Source: Inhella crocodyli
GTDB lineage: Bacteria; Pseudomonadota; Gammaproteobacteria; Burkholderiales; Burkholderiaceae_C
Assembly: GCF_004004565.1 (NCBI RefSeq)
Contig: NZ_SACM01000004.1
Location: 336,228-400,227 of the forward strand
DNA: 64,000 nt
Reading direction: 5' to 3'
In this document: positions 43,338 through 56,287 of the stretch, piece by piece
Position numbering within the stretch: the stretch's first letter is position 1
Layout of the letters: every line of letters begins with the position of its first letter
Notes under the pieces: generated by a model
Databases searched by the model: none
The model's input: the letters and a program-made list of their open reading frames with translations, nothing else
Told to the model about the DNA's origin: nothing
Made by a program: the position numbers and the translations under genes

Positions 43338-46300
43338 ATGCGCTCTGCCCAGCTGCTCCTGACCGTCACCTTGCTGATGCTGGGCAGCGCCCACGCCCAG
43401 CCGCCGGCCGACGCCGCCCTGCACGAAGCCCGCGCCCGCGCCGCCCTGGCCGAGGCGCAGGCCCAGGGCGACGCCGCGCGTGCGCAGCAGGGCCTGCTGC
43501 ACGCACTGCAGGCCGCGCAGCACGGGGCCACCACGCCCGAGCTGCTGAGCGCGCTGCTGCGCCAGCCCATCGTGGCGCAGGCTTTTGCCCTGCGCTGGCG
43601 CTCGCCCTCGGGCTGGCGCGGCGGGCCGGTCACCGTGCTGGCCGCCTCGGCCGATGGGCGCTGGCGTCTGGAGCTGGCCGGCGCGCAGCTGCACCTGAGC
43701 GAACCCGCCCGGGGCCAGCATCACGCCCTGCCGGGCCTGAACGCCGACTTCGGCGAGCCCAGCGCCGCCGCGCTGTCGGCCGACGGCCGCTGGCTGGCCG
43801 CCGGCAGCACGCGCGGCCGCCTGGCGCTGTGGGCCTTGCCCGGCGCGGTGGGCGAGGCCCCGCGCCTGCACCGCCACTGGCCCGCCCACACCGCCCGCGT
43901 GCGCGCGCTCGCCTTCGGGCCCGAGGGCCGACTGGCCAGCGCCGCCGGCGACGCCGCCACCGAACCGCTGCGCCTGTGGGATGCCGCGCAAGGCCGCCTG
44001 ACACGCACCCTGCCCCCCGGCCCGGGCCGCGTGCACGCCCTGGCCTGGTCGCCGCGCGGCGACGCGCTGGCCGCCGCCGAAGACGGTGCCGGCCTGCGCC
44101 TGTGGGAGGCCCTGGCCGACGAGGGCCGTGCGCCGCTGACCCTGGCCAGTGAGGGCCGCAGCAGCTACGCCCTGGCCTTCGACACGGCTGGCGACACGCT
44201 AGCCGTGGGCTCGGACGACGGCGCGCTGCGCGTCTTCGACCTGCGCGCTCCGCGGGGTGCCGACGGCCTGCCCGTGCAGCGCAGCCTCACCGGCGGCCAC
44301 TTCGCGCGCATCGTTTCGCTGGCCTTTGTGGGCGCGCAGCACCTCGCCACCGGCACCGACGACGGCGCCGTGCGCCTCTTCGCCCTGCGCGCCGACCTGC
44401 CGCGCCTGCCGCTGGTGGCCGAGCTGGGCCGCGAGGGTGCGCGCACCCAGGCCCTGCTGCACGAGCCCGCCCGCGGCCTGCTGCTGGCCGGCACTGCCGA
44501 GGGCGGCCTGCGCCAGTGGGCTTGGGCTGAGAGCAACGCCACCCCCTTGCCCGCACCCCCCGGCCACCGCATGCGCGTGACCGCCGTCGCCGTGGCCGCG
44601 CAGGCGAATCTGGCGGCCAGCGCCTCGCTGGATGGCAGCGTGCGCCTGTGGAACTGGACGCAGGGCGAGGAACGCGCGCTGCTGCCGCACGCCGCTGGCG
44701 CCACCGCCGTGGCCCTGAACGCCGCCGGCACCCAGCTGCTCACCGGCGACGCCGAGGGCCGCGTGCGCTGGTGGGCCCTGGCCGCCGGCGCTGAGCCCGG
44801 CCTGCTGCACGAAATGAAAACCCAGGCTGCCGTGCGCTGGCTGGCCTTTGCCGACGGCGACCGCGAGGCCCTGGCCGGCGACGAGGCCGGCGCCCTGCAC
44901 CGCTGGCGCGGTGGCGACGCGCCGCCGCAGGCGCTGGCCCGTGTGGCCACCCCCCGCGCCCGCTGGGCAGCGGCCGGCGGCGGGCGCTGGCTGGCCGTGG
45001 GCACGCACGATGGGCAGGCCGTGGTGTTCGACCTGCATGCCCGCAGCCCGGGCACCCTGGCCGAGCATTGGCGCGGCCCGGCCACCGGCGCCCGCCGCAG
45101 CCCGCTGGCAGCGCTCGCCCTGAGCGACGACGGCCAGCGCCTGGCCGCTGCCGCCGACGACGGCGTGCTGCGCGTGTTCGACCCCCGCGACGGCCGCCTG
45201 CTCGCCGGCCTGGGCGAGCCCGGCCAGCGCGTGCAGGCCCTGGCCTTTGCCGAAGGCGGCGCGGCGCTGTGGGTGGCGCAGGCCGACGGCAGCCTGCGCG
45301 CCTGGGATTGGGAGCGCGGCCAGGAGGCCGGCCGCTGGCGCGACGGCCCGGCCCGCGTGCTGGCCCTGGCCCAGGCTGGCGCGGACGGCACGGACGGCGA
45401 TTGGCTGACGGGCTCGGACGACGGCCGCCTGCGCCGCTGGCAGGGCCTGCGCCGCCTGGGCCCTGCCCAGGCCCTGCTGCAGCACGACGAGGCCGTGTTC
45501 AGCGTGGCCCTGGATGCCCGGGGCGAGCGCCTGGCCAGCGGCGGCGACGACCAACGCCTGCGCCTGCGCGGCCCGGGCTTCAGCGCCGAGTTGCCGCAGC
45601 CCGGTCTGGTGGCGGCCACGGCCTGGAGCGCCGAGGGTCGCGAGCTGTGGGCCGGCCTGCCCGATGGCCGCGTGCGTGCCTGGAACCCGGAGACGGGCGC
45701 GCTGACCCGCACGCTGGCGCCCGGCGCGGTGGCTGCCGACACCCCTCTGGCCGGACAGGGGCAGGTGTGGGCCCTGCGCGGCAGCGCCGACGGCCGCTGG
45801 CTGGCGCAGGCCAACAACCAGGGCAGCGTGTGGCTGTGGCAGCGCGGCCCGATGGCCGCCGCTGATGCCGGCGCGCTGCGCCTGGCCCACCGCCTGGAGG
45901 GCGGCTCGGCCCGCGTGCTGGCCCTGGCCTTTGACCGCGCCGGAACGCAACTGGCCAGCGCGGACGAAGACGGCACGGTGCGCATCTGGCGCCTCAGCGA
46001 TGGCCAGATGCAGAGCAGCTGGGCCGCCAGCGCCGCGCCCGTTACCGGGCTGGCCTTCGACCCCAGCGGCCGGCAGTTGATCAGCGTGGGTTTTGACGGA
46101 CGACTGAGCGTGTGGGCGGCCGACAGCGGCCAGCTGCGGGTCGGCATCAACGATGGCGGCGGGCGCCTGTGGTCGGTGGCGCTGGCCGATGCTGGCGCCG
46201 GCTCAGGCTGGCTGGCCGTGGGCGCCGACGATGGCCTGCTGCGGCTCTGGCCCTGGCCGCTGAGCGAGGTCGGCGCGGCATCGCTCTGGCGCGTGCCGCT

Positions 46301-46553
46301 GGGCGGCGGGCGCGTGCAGGCGCTGGCGGCCTCGGCCAACGGTCAAGCGCTGGCGCTGGGCCTGGCCAATGGCGCGGTGCACTGCCTGCCCATGGGCTGG
46401 CTGCCCTTGCAGCAGCCGGCTGCGGCCCGCGCGGCCTTGATGCGCTGGGCGGCGCAATGGGGCTGGCGGGCGACCCACAGCGGCGACTGGCAGGAGAGCC
46501 TCGACCGGCCTGCCGGCGTGCTGGCGCCCGGGCCGGGCTGCGCCGTGCGCTGA
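43338..46553 (+). CDS. secreted WD40-repeat protein (21 repeats)
   Basis: A 1071-residue exported protein. ATG 43338 gives a signal peptide ending AHAQ (about residue 20), followed by a helical Ala-rich stretch to about residue 90. From there I count 21 WD40-like repeats of about 40-50 residues. Examples are VRALAFGPEGRLASAAGD, YALAFDTAGDTLAVGSDDG, VLALAFDRAGTQLASADEDG and VTGLAFDPSGRQLISVGFDG. Twenty-one repeats would make three seven-bladed propellers. WD40 domains are binding platforms, usually cytoplasmic; a periplasmic triple propeller with no kinase or protease fused is unusual. It follows the giant lipoprotein gene across a hairpin terminator, so a joint envelope role is possible but unproven. 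Confidence 0.82.
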   Translation: MRSAQLLLTVTLLMLGSAHAQPPADAALHEARARAALAEAQAQGDAARAQQGLLHALQAAQHGATTPELLSALLRQPIVAQAFALRWRSPSGWRGGPVTVLAASADGRWRLELAGAQLHLSEPARGQHHALPGLNADFGEPSAAALSADGRWLAAGSTRGRLALWALPGAVGEAPRLHRHWPAHTARVRALAFGPEGRLASAAGDAATEPLRLWDAAQGRLTRTLPPGPGRVHALAWSPRGDALAAAEDGAGLRLWEALADEGRAPLTLASEGRSSYALAFDTAGDTLAVGSDDGALRVFDLRAPRGADGLPVQRSLTGGHFARIVSLAFVGAQHLATGTDDGAVRLFALRADLPRLPLVAELGREGARTQALLHEPARGLLLAGTAEGGLRQWAWAESNATPLPAPPGHRMRVTAVAVAAQANLAASASLDGSVRLWNWTQGEERALLPHAAGATAVALNAAGTQLLTGDAEGRVRWWALAAGAEPGLLHEMKTQAAVRWLAFADGDREALAGDEAGALHRWRGGDAPPQALARVATPRARWAAAGGGRWLAVGTHDGQAVVFDLHARSPGTLAEHWRGPATGARRSPLAALALSDDGQRLAAAADDGVLRVFDPRDGRLLAGLGEPGQRVQALAFAEGGAALWVAQADGSLRAWDWERGQEAGRWRDGPARVLALAQAGADGTDGDWLTGSDDGRLRRWQGLRRLGPAQALLQHDEAVFSVALDARGERLASGGDDQRLRLRGPGFSAELPQPGLVAATAWSAEGRELWAGLPDGRVRAWNPETGALTRTLAPGAVAADTPLAGQGQVWALRGSADGRWLAQANNQGSVWLWQRGPMAAADAGALRLAHRLEGGSARVLALAFDRAGTQLASADEDGTVRIWRLSDGQMQSSWAASAAPVTGLAFDPSGRQLISVGFDGRLSVWAADSGQLRVGINDGGGRLWSVALADAGAGSGWLAVGADDGLLRLWPWPLSEVGAASLWRVPLGGGRVQALAASANGQALALGLANGAVHCLPMGWLPLQQPAAARAALMRWAAQWGWRATHSGDWQESLDRPAGVLAPGPGCAVR

Positions 46554-46566
46554 AGGCCTCAGCCGC

Positions 46567-48117
46567 TCAGCGACTCAGTGTGCTATTAGGCAGGATGAAG
46601 CCGGGCAGGGTGTGGGCGCGCAGGCAGGCCGTGTCCACCGGCTGAGCGGGGGCGTTGAGGAACTGCACGATGAGGCCCATGGCACAGGCGTTGATGGCGC
46701 CCACTTGCACATGGGTGCCGTCGGGGAAGACGGCGAGCTGCGCCTTGGGCAAGGTGCGCACCACCTCTTCGCTGCGGAAGGTGGGCGTCTGCGCGTCGAG
46801 CCGGCCGCTGAGCACCAGGGTGGGCAGGGCGCTGGCCACGTTGCGGTCGGTGGTGTCGGGCAGGCTGGGCACGGCCACGGCCTCGCACATGCCGATCAGC
46901 TCGCGGGCCACCGCGTCGGCAAACAGCAGCGGCAGCGGGCCGGCACCTTCGCGAATGACTTCGTCGGGCGAGCGCACCGGGTCGTCGGAGCAGACCACAG
47001 CCATGTACATGGCTGTGGCAAGCGCGCCCTCAGCCGGCTGGCGGGCGGCCAGCAGCTTTTCGCCGCGCCACTGCGCCAGACCTTGGCCCATGCTCTCGCG
47101 CCCGCCTTGGGCCAGGTAGTCGAGGAAGAAGGGCAGGCTGAAGACGCCGATCTTGTAGCCGACCTTCTCGTAGACGAGGTTGGCGAAGTCGAGCGCGGTC
47201 ACGGTCAGCGGGTAGCGCTGGTCGGGCGCCTTCGGGTCGACGAACGCAGCCTCGATGGGCCCGGCGTCGAACAGCGCCAGGCCGCGCTGCAGCAGGGCCG
47301 GCACGTCGTAGGCCGCGGCACATTTGGGGTCGTCGCGGCACAGGCGGTCGAGCTGGCGCAGCGAGAACTCGAGGTCGATGGCGCGGTCCTCCACCCAGCT
47401 CTTGCGCGACAGGGCGCTGGTGCCGTCGAGCACCACGCCGGCCAAGATGCCGGGGAAGTCGCGCATCAGGTGCTGGCCGAGCTGCGAGCCGTAGGAGGCG
47501 CCGTAATAAAAAAGGCGTTCGTAGCCCAGGGCGGCGCGGGCGTCGTTCACATCGGCGGCCAATGCCACGCTGTTGTACTGCGCGAGGTCGATGCCCTGCG
47601 CACGCCAGCCGGCCACACAGGCGTCGAGCTTGCGGCGCTCCACGGCCGCGCGGGCCGGGGCAGGCAGCCCTTGCTGGTAGGCGGCCCAGGCCAGGCCGTG
47701 GAACTCCGGGCATTGCAGATGGGGCACGGTGTGCTGCGTGCCGCGTTGGTCGAGGACCACCACGTCGCGACGATCGAGCACCGGGCCGAGCAGGTGCGGC
47801 TGGAAGAGGCTGAACAGGGCCGGCGTGATCAGCGAGCCGCCGGGGCCGCCCGAAAGCATGAAGAGCGGCGGCTCGCTGCCGGGCTGGCGTGCGCGCAGAC
47901 GCAGGTAGCCGAGCTTGACCTGCCGCCCCGTGGGGGCGGCGCGGTTCTCGGGCACGACGACGTAGCCGCAGTCGGCGCGCAAGTCCACCTTGGGGGTGGC
48001 GGGCGGCGTGATGAAGCAGGGGGCCACCGACTCGATGCGCGGTGCCGCCACCGCGCTGAAGCCCCAGGCCGCACCCAAGGCGAGCAGGGTCGATGCGATG
48101 AACGAACGAGGGGTCAT
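46567..48117 (-). CDS. secreted alpha/beta hydrolase, tripeptidyl-aminopeptidase-like
   Basis: A 516-residue exported hydrolase with a signal peptide to about residue 24 (ends AVAAP). The oxyanion strand motif is MLSGGPGGSLI. The nucleophile elbow is FYYGASYGSQLGQHL (Ser in GASYG). The acid lies in VLSGRLDAQTP and the His in FPDGTHVQVG. Layout and the cap region with Cys residues match the SlpD/SlpE/TAP-like family that removes N-terminal tripeptides or prolyl residues. ATG 48117 is the first Met and gives the signal peptide. The gene ends 13 bases from the convergent WD40 gene. It probably degrades peptides in the periplasm or medium. Confidence 0.85.
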   Translation of the reverse strand: MTPRSFIASTLLALGAAWGFSAVAAPRIESVAPCFITPPATPKVDLRADCGYVVVPENRAAPTGRQVKLGYLRLRARQPGSEPPLFMLSGGPGGSLITPALFSLFQPHLLGPVLDRRDVVVLDQRGTQHTVPHLQCPEFHGLAWAAYQQGLPAPARAAVERRKLDACVAGWRAQGIDLAQYNSVALAADVNDARAALGYERLFYYGASYGSQLGQHLMRDFPGILAGVVLDGTSALSRKSWVEDRAIDLEFSLRQLDRLCRDDPKCAAAYDVPALLQRGLALFDAGPIEAAFVDPKAPDQRYPLTVTALDFANLVYEKVGYKIGVFSLPFFLDYLAQGGRESMGQGLAQWRGEKLLAARQPAEGALATAMYMAVVCSDDPVRSPDEVIREGAGPLPLLFADAVARELIGMCEAVAVPSLPDTTDRNVASALPTLVLSGRLDAQTPTFRSEEVVRTLPKAQLAVFPDGTHVQVGAINACAMGLIVQFLNAPAQPVDTACLRAHTLPGFILPNSTLSR

Positions 48118-48151
48118 CGGGTGCGTCTCCGAAATGCTGGCCCGTGCAGGC

Positions 48152-48439
48152 TCAGGTCGACTTGCCTTTGATGAGGCGGTAGACCGCCAGCAGGATCATG
48201 GGGCCGGCCACGGCAGCGGCGAAGGCCATCAGCTGCCCGCTCAGGCCCAGCGCACCCATCAGCCAGGAGCCGATCCACGAACCGGCGATGCCGAGCAAGG
48301 CAGTGACGATCCAGCCACCGGGGTCTTTGCCCGGCATGAGCAGCTTGGCGACCACGCCGACCACCAGGCCGAGCAGGGTCACCAGCACCATGCCCATCAC
48401 GCCGCCCACGGCGGCCCCCAACACAGGACTTTGTTCCAT
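48152..48439 (-). CDS. GlsB/YeaQ/YmgE-family stress-response membrane protein
   Basis: A 95-residue, three-helix inner-membrane protein of the family also called 'transglycosylase-associated'. The GlsB/YeaQ core is visible: LLGLVVGVVAKLLMPGKDPGGWIV, then LLGIAGSWIGSWL. An extra hydrophobic N-terminus (MEQSPVLGAAVGGVMGMVL) precedes it, which is longer than usual. Family members are stress- or stationary-phase-induced; the biochemical role is unknown. GGAGAG seven bases before the ATG supports the start at 48439. It lies between the META-domain gene (48 bases upstream) and the peptidase gene, all on the minus strand. Confidence 0.88.
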   Translation of the reverse strand: MEQSPVLGAAVGGVMGMVLVTLLGLVVGVVAKLLMPGKDPGGWIVTALLGIAGSWIGSWLMGALGLSGQLMAFAAAVAGPMILLAVYRLIKGKST

Positions 48440-48487
48440 GTCATCTCTCCGTTTCAGTGGGGAAGAAACCGTTGCACCGGCGGGGCC

Positions 48488-49609
48488 TCAGCCACCGCGC
48501 ACCAGGGCCTCGGGCACGTTGTAGCGCTCGCCCTGGTCGAACTCGATGCGCCAGCCCTCGGCCTCGCGCACGGACTTCAGGGGCGATAGGGCATCGGAGG
48601 CGACGGCCTCGCCCCGGACAAAAAGGATGCGGCGCTGGCTCCCGTCGTCCCAACGCAGCAGCACCGTGGCGCTGCCGTCGAAGCCACGGCGTACCACCAG
48701 CGCCTCACATTGGCGGGTCTGGGTGAACGGAGGCTCGCAGGCCACGGTGGTGCTGGCATGAAAGCGGGTGCCTGGCATCACGGCGTCGGCCGTGGCCGGC
48801 CGGGGTTTGAGCGGCGCGCCGCTGACGGCCACCTTCAGCGTGTAGCGGCTGATTTCACCGCGACGGCCGGCCGCACGCGGTTGAACCACGCGCACGGTGT
48901 AGAGCCCATCATCGGGCAGCAAGCCGTCGTAGCGGTTGCCGCTGCGCTCACCGATGGCCATGGCCGCACTGATCGACCCCGGCGGCAGCAGATTGAAAGT
49001 GGCACTGGAGGCGCCGGCCTGCAGGCTGACGCGAAGGCGCTGTCCGGCCTGCGCGCGCAGCGTGTGGTCCACGTACTCGTAGCCCTGGATGCGATCGCGC
49101 ACCGTGGCTTCGCTGCGCCCTTTGGCAAATTCGATGGAACGATGGCGGCGGCTGAGGTCCATGGCGGTACCCGCCAGCAGGGTGGGTGCCCACTCGTAGA
49201 TACCGCCGTCGGCCATCAACGTCAGGTAAAGACGGCCGTCTTTCAGCAAGTAAGAGCGCACGGCGCCGAGGTCGCGGGCCACGCGCTCATCCAGGTGCGG
49301 GGGCGCGCACAGCGCACGCGTGGCGGCCACAGGGCCGAACCGCATCTGGCCGCTGTTTTTGTCAGCGGCGGGGCTGCTCTCGTATTGGGCTTGGCCCCGG
49401 TTGCAATCCAAGCGGAACACCGCCTGCCCGTCGGGCTGGAAGTGCAAGGTGAAGCGGTTGGGGTCGTCGATGCGTGTGGTGCCCTGGGCGTCGTCCATGG
49501 ACTGGATGGACAGCAAGTGCCAGCGCGTGCCATCGAACATCGATGCATCGGCCAGGGCGGCCGTGCTGCTGAGTGCTAGCGCGCCCAGAGCGCCGATCCA
49601 GAGCTTCAT
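48488..49609 (-). CDS. secreted META-domain protein with shared C-terminal domain
   Basis: A 373-residue exported protein with a signal peptide ending ALADAS. The first 150 residues resemble a META/HslJ-like domain: DGTRWHLLSIQSM, then FTLHFQPDGQAVFRLDCNRGQAQY and a LYLTLMADGGIYEW strand. The middle part (about 160-260) is a beta-rich segment (YEYVDHTLRAQAGQRLRVSL) like pre-peptidase C-terminal domains. The final 90 residues (SATVLLRWDDGSQRRILFV to YNVPEALVRGG) are homologous to the end of the next protein upstream at 49686. META domains are found in heat-stress and adhesion-related lipoproteins. The function of this combination is unknown. Confidence 0.65.
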   Translation of the reverse strand: MKLWIGALGALALSSTAALADASMFDGTRWHLLSIQSMDDAQGTTRIDDPNRFTLHFQPDGQAVFRLDCNRGQAQYESSPAADKNSGQMRFGPVAATRALCAPPHLDERVARDLGAVRSYLLKDGRLYLTLMADGGIYEWAPTLLAGTAMDLSRRHRSIEFAKGRSEATVRDRIQGYEYVDHTLRAQAGQRLRVSLQAGASSATFNLLPPGSISAAMAIGERSGNRYDGLLPDDGLYTVRVVQPRAAGRRGEISRYTLKVAVSGAPLKPRPATADAVMPGTRFHASTTVACEPPFTQTRQCEALVVRRGFDGSATVLLRWDDGSQRRILFVRGEAVASDALSPLKSVREAEGWRIEFDQGERYNVPEALVRGG

Positions 49610-49629
49610 GGAATACCTCTCGGGTGAAT

Positions 49630-49667
49630 AAAAAAAAGCCCACGCGCACGGATCGTGACGCGTGGGC
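49630..49667 (-). terminator. strong rho-independent terminator
   Basis: Read on the minus strand, a 9-bp stem GCCCACGCG/CGCGTGGGC (49667-49659 with 49646-49638) contains an inner CACG/CGTG stem with an ATC loop. Eight T residues follow (complement of 49630-49637). It ends the transcript of the gene at 49686 and isolates the META-domain gene downstream. Confidence 0.9.
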
Positions 49668-49685
49668 CTGTTGGCGATGCAGCCC

Positions 49686-50318
49686 TCAGCCGCCGAAGAC
49701 CACCGCTTCCGGAAACTCGTAGCGCTCGTTGCCGGCTTCGATGTGGAACATGTCGCCGCGCTTGCTGCCCTTGAAGTGCATGCTGCCGTCGGCCTGGCTG
49801 AGGTCGGCGCTCAAGGGGCGACCTTTGTCGAAGAAGATGGCGCGCGTGCGGCCGTCGGGCCGAGTGACCATGACCGTCGCCGAGCCGTTGCCTTCACGCG
49901 TGACGCTGGCGTTGCACTGCTGCATGGGGCCTTGTGGCTGCATCTTGCAGTTGACGATGGTGCGCGCATCGCTCTGGCCTTGGCCGGCGCGCGCAGCCGA
50001 CGTGTTGAGGGCGCTGTCCGGGGCCTTGAAGGACAGGATCTCGCAGGTGCCGACGGATTTGTCCCTGGCGGTGTAGGTCACGCGCGGTTCTTGCCCGCCA
50101 TTGGGCGTGATGTCCACCCAGGCACCGGCCGAATTGGCAGAGATTTGGCCGTCGGGTCGCTTGATCAGCTTGGCCACCTTGCCGTTCATGTACACCTGCC
50201 CCTTGGGGTTGGTGTCCACGTTCAGGCTGGCGCCACACTTGGCGGCAAACAGGGGAACAGCGGCTTGCGCCGAGCCGAGGCACAAGGCAGTCAAGGCCAA
50301 GATCAGGGAACGCTTCAT
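49686..50318 (-). CDS. secreted protein of unknown function sharing a C-terminal domain with its neighbour
   Basis: A 210-residue exported protein with a signal peptide ending GSAQA and four further Cys (AAKCGASL, VGTCEILSF, VNCKMQP, QQCNASV) that could form two disulfides. The last 90 residues, beginning GSATVMVTRPDGRTRAIFF and ending YEFPEAVVFGG, match the C-terminus of the META-domain protein immediately downstream. This indicates duplication of a small domain whose end motif is Y-x-x-P-E-A-x-V-x-G-G. ATG 50318 gives the signal peptide. A strong terminator follows. No known family is recognised for the N-terminal part. Confidence 0.6.
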   Translation of the reverse strand: MKRSLILALTALCLGSAQAAVPLFAAKCGASLNVDTNPKGQVYMNGKVAKLIKRPDGQISANSAGAWVDITPNGGQEPRVTYTARDKSVGTCEILSFKAPDSALNTSAARAGQGQSDARTIVNCKMQPQGPMQQCNASVTREGNGSATVMVTRPDGRTRAIFFDKGRPLSADLSQADGSMHFKGSKRGDMFHIEAGNERYEFPEAVVFGG

Positions 50319-50355
50319 GGGAACTCCTGGGTGGGATGGACAAGGGTTGCAGACG

Positions 50356-54440
<4,085 letters not shown>

Positions 54441-54441
<1 letters not shown>

Positions 54442-55598
54442 CAGAGCACGATGGTGTGCGCGATGCCTTCGACCTGGTGCACTTTGGCAGCCAGGTCGGC
54501 GTCAGAGTCATGGAACTTCGTTGCGATGGCCTGGAATTGCGACAGAACAACCACGAAGGCGTCGATCACGTCGGGGTCGAAGTGCTGATTTCGACCGGCG
54601 ATGATGATCTCGACGGCTTTCTCATGCGGCATGCCTTCTTTGTAGACGCGCCGGCTGATGAGCGCGTCGTACACATCGGCCACCGCCATGAGGCGGGCCG
54701 AAATCGGGATGAGATCGCCCCCAATGCCTTGGGGGTAGCCGCTGCCGTCCCACTTCTCTTGGTGGCCATAGGCGATCTCCTTGGCGCACTGCAAGAACGC
54801 GACGGGCAGGCCGAGCTGTTGTTCGGCCCGTTCGATGGCGTCGCGTCCGATGGTGGTGTGGGTCTTCATGACCTCGAACTCTTCGGCCGTGAGCTTGCCC
54901 GGTTTGAGCAAGATGCGGTCGGGGATGCCGACCTTGCCGATGTCGTGCAGCGGGGCCGACTTGAACAACATTTCGATCTGCGCATCGGTCAAGTAGTGGG
55001 CAAACCGTGGGTGATTGCGCAGCTGTTCCGCCAAGGCACGCACGTAGTACTGGGTGCGCCGGATGTGATTGCCGGTTTCGTTGTCTCGCGACTCGGCCAA
55101 GGACGCCATCGAGAGGATGGTGACGTCTTGAATGGCATGCACTTCGGCCGTGCGCAGCGCCACCTGTTGCTCCAGGAAGGCGTTTTGGTCGCGGAGAAAG
55201 TCGGCCGCGGCTTTGAGCTTGAGTTGCGTTTCCACCCGCGCCAGCACGATGGGCGGGCTGATGGGCTTGGTGATGTAGTCCAGCGCACCCATCTTCAGAC
55301 CGGCTTCCTCGTCGGCCGTGCTGCTCATGGCTGTGAGGAAGACGATGGGGATGTCGCGGGTGGCCGGATCGGCCTTGAGCGCCGCACAGACTTGGTGCCC
55401 GTCCATGCCGGGCATCATGATGTCGAGCAGGACAAGGTCAGGCGCTGGCGCCGCGCGCGCGATCGCCAGCGCCTTTTCGCCCGAATTGGCCAGTTTGACC
55501 CTGTAGCGGTCCTTCAGCAGGTTGCCGATCAGGGTCAGGTTGTCGGGCGTGTCGTCAACGACGAGGACGGTCGGCTTGAGCGGCGTGGCAAGCGTCAT
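54441..55598 (-). CDS. response regulator with HD-GYP phosphodiesterase domain
   Basis: A 385-residue two-domain protein. The receiver (about 8-125) has VLVVDDTPDN, phospho-acceptor Asp in LVLLDIMMPGMDG, Thr in FLTAMSS and Lys in DYITKPIS. A coiled linker leads to HD-GYP (about 165-365), with KSAPLHDIGKVGIPDRILLK, then HQEKWDGSGYPQG and MAVADVYDAL. It is expected to hydrolyse c-di-GMP when phosphorylated. It is the first gene of a pair with the hybrid kinase, which starts at its stop codon, so the kinase is its likely partner. ATG 55598 is the natural start. It adds a fourth c-di-GMP enzyme to the window. Confidence 0.93.
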
Positions 55599-55662
55599 GC
55601 GGATCGGAGGCTAACGGGATGAGGTCGCCATGGTGGCACAGCCAACGACCTGGCGAAAGCCA

Positions 55663-56016
55663 TCAGCCCAAAGCGTCAATGGTGCGAATTTCGATCCATT
55701 GCCGGCCGTGCTGGTGGGGGCAATCGGCTGCCAAGGCCTCGGCCGCAGCCAGGTCGGGCGCTTGCACGATGTAGAACCCCCCGATCACATCGTGCGCCTC
55801 GGCGTACGGTCCGTCGCTCACCAGCACCTGCCCACCCTGACGGCGCAGGTGGCGGCCGCCGTCGTCGGTGAGCTTCTCGCCGCCCACCAGCTGTCCCGCG
55901 GCGCCCAGGCGTTCGGCCCAGGCTTGGTGGGCGGCAATGATTTCGCCCAACTCGGCGGCGTTGATTGCCATCGAGTCGGCGGGGGTTTCGTGCAGCAGGA
56001 ATAGGAAGTTCGGCAT
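55663..56016 (-). CDS. YCII/DGPF-family protein
   Basis: A 117-residue cytoplasmic protein of the YCII-related family (PF03795). It starts MPNFLFLLHETPAD and carries the DGP-containing core VLVSDGPYAEAHDVIGGFYI. Such proteins are usually encoded beside ECF42 sigma factors and may be enzymes or ligand sensors of that system. Here the ECF42-type sigma gene is 18 kb away, so a link is only suggested. GGAG before ATG 56016 supports the start. It lies 64 bases upstream of the HD-GYP regulator on the same strand. Confidence 0.87.
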   Translation of the reverse strand: MPNFLFLLHETPADSMAINAAELGEIIAAHQAWAERLGAAGQLVGGEKLTDDGGRHLRRQGGQVLVSDGPYAEAHDVIGGFYIVQAPDLAAAEALAADCPHQHGRQWIEIRTIDALG

Positions 56017-56053
56017 GGCGTTCTCCGTTGGGGATGGTGCACACGGGATTGTG

Positions 56054-56127
56054 GGCACCTGCCGCCATGACGGACAGGCCCCGGCCCGCATGACGGTGCC
56101 GCAAAAAAAATTTCAGGGGCAGGTGCC
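56054..56127. promoter_or_regulatory. 10-bp inverted repeat in divergent promoter region
   Basis: GGCACCTGCC (56054-56063) and GGCAGGTGCC (56118-56127) are perfect inverted copies 54 bases apart, in the 271-base gap between the YCII gene and receptor B. An A8T3 run (56103-56113) lies between them and could bend the DNA. A looped operator pair is possible. No regulator is implicated, and nothing else was seen in the gap. Confidence 0.35.
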
Positions 56128-56287
56128 GCGACTCGGGCCCCCTGCTGCGTTCTGGGCTGGACCTGGCGCGCGAGCCGCAGGACTTTGCCGAAGCGACGCA
56201 GACGCCCAGAGTCTTGCCCATGAGGGCATGCGCGATGCACGCATGGGCATGGGGCGCCGTGCCACGGTGCGGAGACACTGCGCCCCC

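Noticed and set aside
39944..43633. A 1229-codon open frame on the minus strand opposite the giant lipoprotein gene
   Set aside because: The plus-strand product has a lipobox, beta-sandwich repeats and a coherent Cys domain; the minus-strand translation has no domain and biased composition.
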